Of a DNA stretch of 64,000 bases, positions 19,565 to 26,987 are shown piece after piece. The notes beneath the pieces are model-generated. The model searched no databases and had not been told where the DNA came from. It saw nothing but the letters and a program-made list of their open reading frames with translations. The first letter of the stretch is position 1; each line of letters begins with the position of its first letter. The DNA comes from Flavobacterium sp. N1736 (GTDB lineage: Bacteria; Bacteroidota; Bacteroidia; Flavobacteriales; Flavobacteriaceae). The DNA is taken from NCBI RefSeq assembly GCF_025947065.1, contig NZ_CP109994.1:4402001-4466000 (forward strand). Direction: 5' to 3'. The translations under genes and the position numbers were made by a program.

Positions 19565-19800
19565 AGAAAGGTACAAAGAATCAAAGTTACAAAGTCGCAA
19601 AGGTTTAATTCTTTGCGCTTTTTTTTGCGCAATATTTGTCATTCGACGGAAGGAGAAATCACACTAGAAAATAGCTTCAATAGTTTTCACGCAGATTTTA
19701 CAAGATTTAAGCTGATTACCTCAGATTATATAAATACAGTTTGAAGAAAAAATCTGCTTAATCTGCCAAATCTGCGAGCAAAAAAACTTTACAACTTTGA
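19565..19800. repeat. low-complexity spacer with AATCTGC words
   Basis: The spacer carries imperfect tandem words (AAAGTTACAAAGTCGCAAAGG) and AAGCTGATT...AATCTGCTTAATCTGCC motifs of a kind scattered in flavobacterial spacers. It holds no gene. Confidence 0.4.
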
Positions 19801-19848
19801 GGGATTCTTTTTTTATTTAATTTTGATTTGAAGCTAAAATTCCAAATC

Positions 19849-20448
19849 ATGCAAGAAGCCATCGATTTTCTATCAAACAAAAATCCAATCTTTCAGCAAA
19901 TTATAGAAAAGTATGGATTACCAACAATTCCAAAACGCCCGCAAGGTTTTGAAACTTTGGTATTATTGATACTCGAACAGCAGGTTTCTGTAGATTCGGC
20001 GAAAGCCACATTTTTAAAAATCAAAGCATATACAACCTGCAATCCTGAAATGATGTCGGTTTTATCAGACGAAGAATTTAGAAATCTTGGTGTAAGTCGG
20101 CAAAAAACGAAGTATATTAAAATTTTGGCTGAAGCCGTTTTAAATAAAGAACTCGACATTGAAAGTTTCGCCACAAAACCTGCAAAACAAGTTCGGGAAG
20201 AACTCATTAAATTAAAAGGAATTGGAAATTGGACCATCGATATTTATTTAATGTTCTGTTTGCAAGAGCCGGATTTGATTCCTTTAGGCGATATTGCAGT
20301 CATAAATACAATCAAAGAATTACTTGATATTCACGACAAACAAGAAATGGAAATTCACGCTGAACAATGGAGCCCGTTTCGATCTTATGCAACATATTTG
20401 TTATGGCATTATTACCTAAATAAGCGAAACAGGAAAATTACATATTAA
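19849..20448 (+). CDS. DNA-3-methyladenine glycosylase II-like HhH-GPD protein
   Basis: The 199-aa protein has the helix-hairpin-helix (LIKLKGIGNWTIDIYLMFCL) followed by the catalytic Asp region DLIPLGDIAVINTI, as in AlkA-type glycosylases that remove alkylated bases. No FeS cluster cysteines follow, unlike EndoIII or MutY. ATG 19849 (MQEAIDF) is preferred to the weak codon at 19828. It is a stand-alone gene. Confidence 0.9.
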   Translation: MQEAIDFLSNKNPIFQQIIEKYGLPTIPKRPQGFETLVLLILEQQVSVDSAKATFLKIKAYTTCNPEMMSVLSDEEFRNLGVSRQKTKYIKILAEAVLNKELDIESFATKPAKQVREELIKLKGIGNWTIDIYLMFCLQEPDLIPLGDIAVINTIKELLDIHDKQEMEIHAEQWSPFRSYATYLLWHYYLNKRNRKITY

Positions 20449-20495
20449 GTGTCTGTTATTTAAAAGAAAAGTACGTAGATTAATGCGGTTTTTTA

Positions 20496-20525
20496 TTGTA
20501 AAAAAGGATTCTTTGGTTACTTTTG
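20496..20525 (+). promoter_or_regulatory. promoter of ppa
   Basis: TTG (20496-20498), 19 bp, then TACTTTTG (20518-20525): a full Bacteroidota-type promoter 33 bp before the ppa ATG. Confidence 0.75.
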
Positions 20526-20558
20526 CAATCGCAATTATAGAAATAATAAAAAACGAAA

Positions 20559-21089
20559 ATGACCGCAGACAAACTAACAACTTTCGATGTATTAATCGAA
20601 ATACCACGAGGAAGTAGAAATAAATACGAGTACGATTTTGAAATTAAAAGAATGCGTTTCGACAGAATGTTATTCTCTTCAATGATGTACCCTGCAGATT
20701 ACGGATTTATTCCGGAAACTCTGGCACTTGACGGAGATCCTCTTGATGTATTGGTTTTGATAAACGAACCAACTTTTCCCGGATGTGTTATAGAAGTAAA
20801 ACCAATTGGTGTTTTCCATATGGCAGATGATAAAGGACCGGACGAAAAAATCATTTGTGTACCCGTTTCAGATCCAATCTGGAATTCATTAAATGATCTT
20901 TCTGATATAAACGGACACTTATTAAAAGAAATCGAGCATTTCTTCCAGGTTTATAAAGATCTTGAAAACAAAAAAGTAGATGTAGAAGGTTGGGGAGACG
21001 TAAAAGAGGCTTTTGCAATTATTGCAGAATGTACGAAGCGTTTTAACGATATTGAAAACAAACCAGAGGGATTATTTAGCATTAAATAA
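20559..21089 (+). CDS. ppa: inorganic pyrophosphatase (soluble, family I)
   Basis: The 176-aa enzyme hydrolyses pyrophosphate in the cytoplasm. The family I metal-binding signature is present (DGDPLDVLVL), with IPRGSRNKYEYD at the N-terminus and YPADYGFIPETLA. It has its own promoter and terminator, so although next to membrane pyrophosphatase it is a separate unit. Confidence 0.96.
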   Translation: MTADKLTTFDVLIEIPRGSRNKYEYDFEIKRMRFDRMLFSSMMYPADYGFIPETLALDGDPLDVLVLINEPTFPGCVIEVKPIGVFHMADDKGPDEKIICVPVSDPIWNSLNDLSDINGHLLKEIEHFFQVYKDLENKKVDVEGWGDVKEAFAIIAECTKRFNDIENKPEGLFSIK

Positions 21090-21110
21090 TTTTTACCCTA
21101 TTCTATTATA

Positions 21111-21147
21111 AAAAAAGCAATACTACCGTCAGGAGTATTGCTTTTTT
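21111..21147 (+). terminator. intrinsic terminator of ppa
   Basis: AAAAAAGCAATACT and AGTATTGCTTTTTT form a 14-bp stem with a 9-nt loop. Confidence 0.9.
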
Positions 21148-21202
21148 GTTTAAATTCGTTTTAGTTAGTTTATTGACTATTAACCAAAACCATTACTATA
21201 TT

Positions 21203-23752
21203 ATGAATGCATTTATGATTTACTTGCCTATTGTTATGGCAATTTTAGGATTACTTTTCATGGGAATAAAAAGGACTTGGGTTTTAAAACAAGATGCAGG
21301 CGACGGAAAGATGAAAGAGATTTCAGATCACATTTACGAAGGTGCACTTGCATTTTTAAAAGCAGAATATCGATTACTGACTTTTTTCGTAATTGGCGCC
21401 AGTTTAGTTTTAGCCGGAATTTCTTTTATTGTTCCTACCACACATATATTAATAGTAGTAGCTTTTATTTTTGGAGCATTTTTCTCGGCTTTAGCCGGAA
21501 ATATGGGAATGAAGATAGCCACTAAAACGAATGTTAGAACAACGCAGGCTGCACGTACAAGTTTGCCACAAGCATTGAAAGTTTCTTTTGGAGGCGGAAC
21601 TGTTATGGGTTTAGGCGTTGCAGGTTTAGCTGTTTTAGGACTAACAGGATTTTTTATCATTTTCTTTCAAATATTCATGAATGGAGTTTGGACTTCATCA
21701 GAGGATATGACTAAAGTTCTGGAAACATTAGCAGGATTCTCGCTTGGTGCAGAATCTATTGCTTTGTTTGCCAGAGTTGGTGGAGGAATCTACACAAAAG
21801 CTGCCGATGTTGGTGCAGATTTAGTTGGTAAAGTAGAGGCCGGAATTCCGGAAGATGATCCTCGTAATCCTGCTACAATTGCAGATAACGTTGGAGATAA
21901 TGTTGGAGACGTTGCCGGAATGGGAGCTGATTTATTTGGTTCGTATGTAGCAACCGTTTTAGCCGCAATGGTTTTAGGAAACTACGTTATTAAAGATATG
22001 GGCGGAAATATTCAGGATGTTTTCGGTGGAATCGGTCCAATTTTACTTCCAATGGCAATTGCCGGTTTCGGAATTTTATTTTCTATTATAGGAACTACAT
22101 TAGTAAAAATCACGGATGACAATGCTAAAGAAGCACAAGTACAAAAAGCATTAAACATAGGAAACTGGGTTTCGATTGTATTAACTGCAATTGCCTGTTT
22201 CTTTTTAGTACAATATATGTTGCCTGAAACCATGCAAATGAGCTTTTTTGGAGAAGGTTCCAAAGATATTTCGTCAATGCGAGTTTTCTACGCCACTTTA
22301 GTTGGGTTAGTAGTTGGCGGAGCAATTTCATCAGTAACCGAATATTATACAGGATTAGGTACAAAACCCGTTATGGCAATTGTACAAAAATCATCAACAG
22401 GAGCAGGAACAAACGTAATTGCTGGTTTGGCAACAGGAATGATTTCTACGTTTCCAACAGTATTATTGTTCGCTGCTGCAATCTGGATTTCATACGCTTT
22501 AGCAGGATTTTACGGAGTTGCTTTAGCAGCCTCTGCAATGATGGCAACTACAGCCATGCAATTGGCAATTGATGCTTTTGGACCCATATCTGACAACGCA
22601 GGAGGAATTGCAGAAATGAGTGAATTGCCAAAAGAAGTTCGTACAAGAACAGATATTTTAGATTCAGTTGGAAATACAACAGCAGCAACCGGAAAAGGTT
22701 TTGCAATCGCATCTGCAGCTTTAACGTCATTAGCCTTATTTGCTGCTTATGTGACTTTTACAGGAATTGACGGAATCAATATTTTTAAAGCGCCAGTTTT
22801 AGCGATGTTATTTGTGGGTGGAATGATTCCTGTAGTTTTCTCGGCTTTAGCAATGAATTCTGTTGGAAAAGCAGCCATGGATATGGTATACGAAGTACGT
22901 CGCCAGTTTAAGGAAATTCCGGGAATTATGGAAGGAACCGGAAAACCGGAATACGGAAAATGTGTTGAAATCTCAACAAAAGCTGCTCTTCGAGAAATGA
23001 TGCTGCCGGGAATTTTAACAATAGGTTTTCCAATTGCAATTGTACTTTTAGGAAAATTAGTTTACGCTGATAACAATCAGTTAATTGCTGAAATGTTAGG
23101 TGGATATATGGCCGGAGTTACTGTTTCAGGAGTTCTTTGGGCAGTTTTTCAAAACAATGCCGGGGGTGCCTGGGATAATGCGAAGAAATCTTTTGAAGCC
23201 GGAGTTTTAATCAACGGCGAAATGACTTATAAAGGTTCTGATGCGCACAAAGCAGCCGTAACCGGAGATACAGTTGGAGATCCGTTTAAAGATACATCAG
23301 GACCATCTATGAATATCCTTATAAAATTAACCTGTTTAATTGGTTTAGTAATTGCGCCAATTTTAGGAGAAGGACATTCAGCTTCAGGTTTAGCCGAAAA
23401 AAGCTCATGCTGTGCTAAAACTGAAATGCATGCAGGTGCTGCTTCTAAATGCGGAAACCTCGCAATGATGACTAAAGAAGAATGCATTAAAATGTGCAAA
23501 GAAAAAGGATGTTCAGCAGAAGAAACAGCAAAATGTTTAGCACATTATGACGCAAACGGAAAATATATCCATCAAAAAACAGATTGTTTTGATACTACGA
23601 AATACAGTAAAAACCGCTTAGAAGTTAATCTATCTACGATTAACGGAGTTACAACCGGAACTGTAACCAAAACAGAAAACGGTAAAACAACAACCGAAGT
23701 TTATGAAGGTACAGAAGCTGAAGTAAAAGCAAAAATTGAAGCTGCAAAATAA
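21203..23752 (+). CDS. hppA: membrane-bound ion-translocating pyrophosphatase with Cys-rich tail
   Basis: M-PPase (849 aa) couples pyrophosphate hydrolysis to Na+ or H+ export across the inner membrane. The catalytic loops are clear: DVGADLVGKVEAGIPEDDPR and NVGDNVGDVAGMGADLF. GNTTAATGKGF has Ala where K+-independent enzymes have Lys, so a K+-dependent type is likely; the ion is not decided. After the last helix comes an unusual tail of about 116 residues (from 734) with eight cysteines and an Asn/Thr-rich end. The ATG at 21146 lies in the ppa terminator, so I use 21203. Confidence 0.94.
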   Translation: MNAFMIYLPIVMAILGLLFMGIKRTWVLKQDAGDGKMKEISDHIYEGALAFLKAEYRLLTFFVIGASLVLAGISFIVPTTHILIVVAFIFGAFFSALAGNMGMKIATKTNVRTTQAARTSLPQALKVSFGGGTVMGLGVAGLAVLGLTGFFIIFFQIFMNGVWTSSEDMTKVLETLAGFSLGAESIALFARVGGGIYTKAADVGADLVGKVEAGIPEDDPRNPATIADNVGDNVGDVAGMGADLFGSYVATVLAAMVLGNYVIKDMGGNIQDVFGGIGPILLPMAIAGFGILFSIIGTTLVKITDDNAKEAQVQKALNIGNWVSIVLTAIACFFLVQYMLPETMQMSFFGEGSKDISSMRVFYATLVGLVVGGAISSVTEYYTGLGTKPVMAIVQKSSTGAGTNVIAGLATGMISTFPTVLLFAAAIWISYALAGFYGVALAASAMMATTAMQLAIDAFGPISDNAGGIAEMSELPKEVRTRTDILDSVGNTTAATGKGFAIASAALTSLALFAAYVTFTGIDGINIFKAPVLAMLFVGGMIPVVFSALAMNSVGKAAMDMVYEVRRQFKEIPGIMEGTGKPEYGKCVEISTKAALREMMLPGILTIGFPIAIVLLGKLVYADNNQLIAEMLGGYMAGVTVSGVLWAVFQNNAGGAWDNAKKSFEAGVLINGEMTYKGSDAHKAAVTGDTVGDPFKDTSGPSMNILIKLTCLIGLVIAPILGEGHSASGLAEKSSCCAKTEMHAGAASKCGNLAMMTKEECIKMCKEKGCSAEETAKCLAHYDANGKYIHQKTDCFDTTKYSKNRLEVNLSTINGVTTGTVTKTENGKTTTEVYEGTEAEVKAKIEAAK

Positions 23753-23764
23753 GAAACTTGGGAG

Positions 23765-23793
23765 CTTTGTCAAAGTTTAAAACTTTGACAAAG
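23765..23793. repeat. 29-bp palindrome (CTTTGTCAAAGTTT)
   Basis: Perfect 14-bp arms separated by one A, directly after the hppA stop. It belongs to a set of palindromes with a TTTAAA-like centre that also includes those at 32026, 58032 and 59221. Confidence 0.7.
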
Positions 23794-23804
23794 GTTTTAG
23801 ATAC

Positions 23805-23836
23805 AAAAATGCCTCTAAATTTTAGAGGCATTTTTT
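23805..23836. terminator. bidirectional terminator (copy 1)
   Basis: AAAAATGCCTCTAAA and its complement form a 15-bp stem with a 1-nt loop and A/T tails. It serves hppA (plus) and the antitoxin relic (minus). Copy 2, with identical arms, is at 24319. Confidence 0.85.
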
Positions 23837-23843
23837 ATGGTTT

Positions 23844-24014
23844 TTACTTTAGATCAGGAATTGGATAATGTATTAACTCATATTCTTCTATTAGTGTTAC
23901 TAGATTTTCTAATTCTATAGCTTCATTTGTATTAGGTATAGCATCAAAAAGAATGTTTACTCTTTTTAAAGCTAAGTCATAATCCTGTTCTGTTTTAATT
24001 GGTTTTATATCCAT
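23844..24014 (-). pseudogene. truncated HigA-like antitoxin
   Basis: The 56-aa minus-strand ORF starts MDIKPIKTEQDYDLALKRVN and continues EAIELENLVTLIEEYE with HYPIPD. This matches the N-terminal region of HigA-family antitoxins (IKPIxTExDYxxAL...LxxLIExYExxHYPI), but it stops before the helix-turn-helix. No higB toxin is beside it. I read it as a relic or a domain-only remnant; a functional short protein is not excluded. Confidence 0.65.
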
Positions 24015-24170
24015 AATTACAAAATTTTTAAAGAGTACGGCAAAATGCTAAAGTAAGAAATTAACCATAAAAAAGGAAGTTTATTACAGTTTTAAAACCA
24101 AGACTGTAAAGAACTTTAAAAAAAAATGCACACTCCTTAATGTTTTAATTATTAAGCAGCGGTGCTTTTT

Positions 24171-24270
24171 GTCATTCCGAGGAACGAGGAATCTCCGTAA
24201 GAAACTCCGTAACAAGAATTGCCAATCTTTATAGAGCAACTTGCGGAGATTCCTCGTTCCTCGGAATGAC
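24171..24270. repeat. perfect 27-bp inverted repeat (REP-like element)
   Basis: Arms 24171-24197 (begins GTCATTCCGAGGAACGAGG) and 24244-24270 are exact reverse complements around a 46-bp loop. The arm resembles the GTCATTGCGAGGAACGAAGC elements at 43.7 and 63.4 kb. Confidence 0.85.
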
Positions 24271-24318
24271 AAACTTGAGGGGTTTTGCGACAGTTGAGCT
24301 TTGAAGAATCTTTCACAA

Positions 24319-24351
24319 AAAAATGCCTCTAAATTTTTAGAGGCATTTTTT
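24319..24351. terminator. terminator downstream of the deoxynucleoside kinase gene (copy 2)
   Basis: Same 15-bp arms as 23805-23836 (AAAAATGCCTCTAAA and complement), here with a 2-nt loop, 28 bp past the kinase stop on the minus strand. Confidence 0.8.
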
Positions 24352-24378
24352 ATTCGTGTAAATCCGTGAAATTCGTGT

Positions 24379-24993
24379 TTAAAACAATCCGTTCAATTCG
24401 GCATCAATTCTATTAATGATATTTCCTAAATCTTCCGGATTATCGACAAAATTGATATTGTCCACATCGATAATCAATAATTTTCCTTTTGTATATGTCT
24501 GAACCCAGGCTTCGTATCTTTCGTTGAGGCGGCTTAAATAATCAATAGAAATAGAGTTTTCGTACTCACGTCCGCGTTTGTGGATTTGTCCCACTAAATT
24601 AGGAATAGAACTTCTTAAATAGATTAATAAATCAGGAGCTTTTACCAATGATTCCATCAATTCGAAAAGAGAAGTATAATTTTCAAAATCGCGGCTTGTC
24701 ATTAAGCCCATCGAATATAAATTGGGAGCAAAAATATAAGCATCTTCATAAATGGTTCTGTCCTGAATGATTTTTTTTCCGCTTTCGCGAATTTGCTGCA
24801 CCTGACGGAATCTGCTGTTTAAGAAATAAATCTGCAAATTAAACGACCAACGCTCCATTTGATGGTAAAAATCATCTAAATACGGATTATCGACAACATC
24901 TTCGTAATGTGGTTCCCATTTAAAATGTTTGGCTAATAATTTAGTCAAAGTAGTTTTTCCAGCGCCTATGTTTCCTGCTATTGCTATGTGCAT
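24379..24993 (-). CDS. deoxynucleoside kinase
   Basis: The 204-aa protein belongs to the dCK/dGK-like family: P-loop GNIGAGKTT (residues 7-15), substrate region FYHQMERWSFNLQIYFLNSR and the DRTIYEDAYIFA motif with the DR pair. It phosphorylates deoxynucleosides for salvage. Its ATG overlaps the TAA of the upstream gene in a TAATG, so the two are translationally coupled. Confidence 0.92.
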   Translation of the reverse strand: MHIAIAGNIGAGKTTLTKLLAKHFKWEPHYEDVVDNPYLDDFYHQMERWSFNLQIYFLNSRFRQVQQIRESGKKIIQDRTIYEDAYIFAPNLYSMGLMTSRDFENYTSLFELMESLVKAPDLLIYLRSSIPNLVGQIHKRGREYENSISIDYLSRLNERYEAWVQTYTKGKLLIIDVDNINFVDNPEDLGNIINRIDAELNGLF

Positions 24994-25802
24994 TACGGTA
25001 TTACGATTTTATAATTGGTAATTTGTTTAGTTGTAAAAATAGATAAAATTTGGTGTTTGTAGCAGAATTTATCAAAGGTTTTTTCTAAAATGTCAATTTC
25101 AGAAATAGTGTTCGAATTTGTATCAGAAATGTCTTTAAAATACAACATATTAGCTCTGCTAAAAATGTATTGATGCGGATTAGTAATTTCTATTTTGTCA
25201 AAATCAGGGACTTTTCCCAAGGGAGTTGTTTTTCCAAAAATATCACAAGAGAACCAATTGTTTTTTTTATCAATCCAATAGAAAGTATTAAAATCAGTTT
25301 GGTAATATTTTATAGATTCTGTTAGTGGTGTAGAAACCGTTTTGTATTCATTTTTCAAATAATCAAAAAGACCAATTTGTTGGTTTAGCGTATTAAAAAC
25401 CCATAATTGATTTTGGGTTGACATGCCAATTGCCGAAACTACAATTGGAATATTATTTTGAGAAAAATTAATTTCTGTCATTTTATTCAATTGATTGTCG
25501 AGTAAAACAACACTATTAAAATCTTCGTAGAATAAAACTATCTTTAAAGGATTCAGAATATCGACTTTGGTGATATTTCCCAATGAAACATTTTTGTATT
25601 CGAAAACTTCACTTCCTTTTACTTTGCTGAAAACGTTGTTTTTTATCTGATACGAATATCCAAAAGAATCATAACCCAGAAATTCGTCGACATCAATAGT
25701 ATAATGAGAAATTGAAGTGGCAATTATCTTTTTGTTTTGTGAAAAAACAGAGAGAGAACAGGCGATAAATAATAAGAATAAAATACGCACTGTTTTGCTC
25801 AT
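24993..25802 (-). CDS. exported hypothetical protein, beta-propeller-like
   Basis: The 269-aa protein has a signal peptide (MSKTVRILFLLFIACSLSVFSQ) and then repeated beta-rich segments with FSKVKGSEVFEYKNVSLGN and IGMSTQNQLWVFNTLNQQIG, resembling a propeller of short blades. No catalytic motif is visible. It overlaps the kinase gene by one base (TAATG), a stable pairing of an envelope protein with a cytoplasmic kinase that I cannot explain functionally. Confidence 0.75.
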   Translation of the reverse strand: MSKTVRILFLLFIACSLSVFSQNKKIIATSISHYTIDVDEFLGYDSFGYSYQIKNNVFSKVKGSEVFEYKNVSLGNITKVDILNPLKIVLFYEDFNSVVLLDNQLNKMTEINFSQNNIPIVVSAIGMSTQNQLWVFNTLNQQIGLFDYLKNEYKTVSTPLTESIKYYQTDFNTFYWIDKKNNWFSCDIFGKTTPLGKVPDFDKIEITNPHQYIFSRANMLYFKDISDTNSNTISEIDILEKTFDKFCYKHQILSIFTTKQITNYKIVIP

Positions 25803-26035
25803 AAGATTAAGATTTGAGAAGAGCCAAATTACAAAAAACTACTCTACGAATTGTTTAATCGGATAGATTTAAGTGAATTTATTTTTTAAACGCTTCAAAA
25901 ACGTAATTGTCTAAGTAATAGCTAATTTTATCTATATCTTACGGGTATTGATATATTTAACTTTCAGTATTTTAAAATTAATAATACATTTGAGTGTAAG
26001 TTTTATCGGATTTACTCAATTTTAAACAAAACGTA

Positions 26036-26944
26036 ATGAAAAAAGTAATTTTATATATGTCTTTAATCCTTGTATTTACTCAAATGCAGGCACAAAAAGA
26101 TTTTCAGGGAATGGCTGTTTATGAGTCAAAAACGCAAGCACCTAAATTTGAAGGAATGCGAGGCGGAAATCGTGATATTACGCCGGAAATGCAAAAGACG
26201 ATGGAAGAGCGAATGAAAAAAATGCTGGAGAAAACATTTATTCTAAATTTTGATAAATCAGCTTCTATATATAAAGAAGAAGAAAAACTAGATGCACCGG
26301 GGCAACAAGGAGGCGGAATGAGAATAATGATGAATTCGTTTATGGGCGGCGGCGGAACTTTTTATAAAGATGTAAAAGCAAAAACATATACAGTTGATAA
26401 AGAGTTTATGGGAAAAGAATTTCTCGTTGTAGATTCTTTACCAAAATTAAACTGGAAAATGGAATCTGAAACAAAACAAATTGGCGGTTATACGTGTTAC
26501 AAGGCAACAGCTGTAAAAGAGGCGAGTAAAACAGATTTTAGAAATTTCAGACCTAAAAATAACGACGATAAAAAACCGGAAGAAAAAAAGGATGAAACCA
26601 AAAAAACTTCCGGTGAAACGAAAACCAATTTTGAGGACAATTTTGAAATGCCAAAAGAAATTTTTGTAACGGCTTGGTATACACCGGAAATTCCGGTGAA
26701 TCAGGGACCTGAAAATTATTGGGGTTTACCGGGTTTAATTTTAGAAGTAAATGATGGGAAAACAACAATTTTATGTTCGAAAGTTGTTTTGAATGCAAAA
26801 GAAAAAGCGGAGATAAAACCATCTAAAAAAGGAAAAGTGATTTCTCAGAAAGATTATGATGAAACCGTAATTAAAAAAATGGAAGAATTTAGGGAAATGA
26901 ATCGTGGGCGCGCAGGCGGACCACCGCCTATGATGGGAAGATAA
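26036..26944 (+). CDS. GLPGLI family protein
   Basis: The 302-aa exported protein has a signal peptide (MKKVILYMSLILVFTQMQAQ) and the family motif itself, NYWGLPGLILEVNDGKTTI, preceded by WYTPEIPVNQGP. Between about residues 165 and 205 there is a Lys/Asp-rich linker. GLPGLI proteins of Bacteroidota commonly sit next to a TonB-dependent-like receptor, as here (43 bp to the next gene). The role is unknown. Confidence 0.9.
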   Translation: MKKVILYMSLILVFTQMQAQKDFQGMAVYESKTQAPKFEGMRGGNRDITPEMQKTMEERMKKMLEKTFILNFDKSASIYKEEEKLDAPGQQGGGMRIMMNSFMGGGGTFYKDVKAKTYTVDKEFMGKEFLVVDSLPKLNWKMESETKQIGGYTCYKATAVKEASKTDFRNFRPKNNDDKKPEEKKDETKKTSGETKTNFEDNFEMPKEIFVTAWYTPEIPVNQGPENYWGLPGLILEVNDGKTTILCSKVVLNAKEKAEIKPSKKGKVISQKDYDETVIKKMEEFREMNRGRAGGPPPMMGR

Positions 26945-26987
26945 AACTTCAGACTTTTAAAATTTATACATTCTAATCATTTTTTTG

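Noticed and set aside
21146..21202. Upstream start of hppA
   Set aside because: It falls within the T tail of the ppa terminator; ATG 21203 starts with MNAFMIYLP as an N-terminal helix.
24171..24270. Insertion sequence ends
   Set aside because: Exact inverted arms but only a 46-bp interior and no transposase; better read as a REP-like element.
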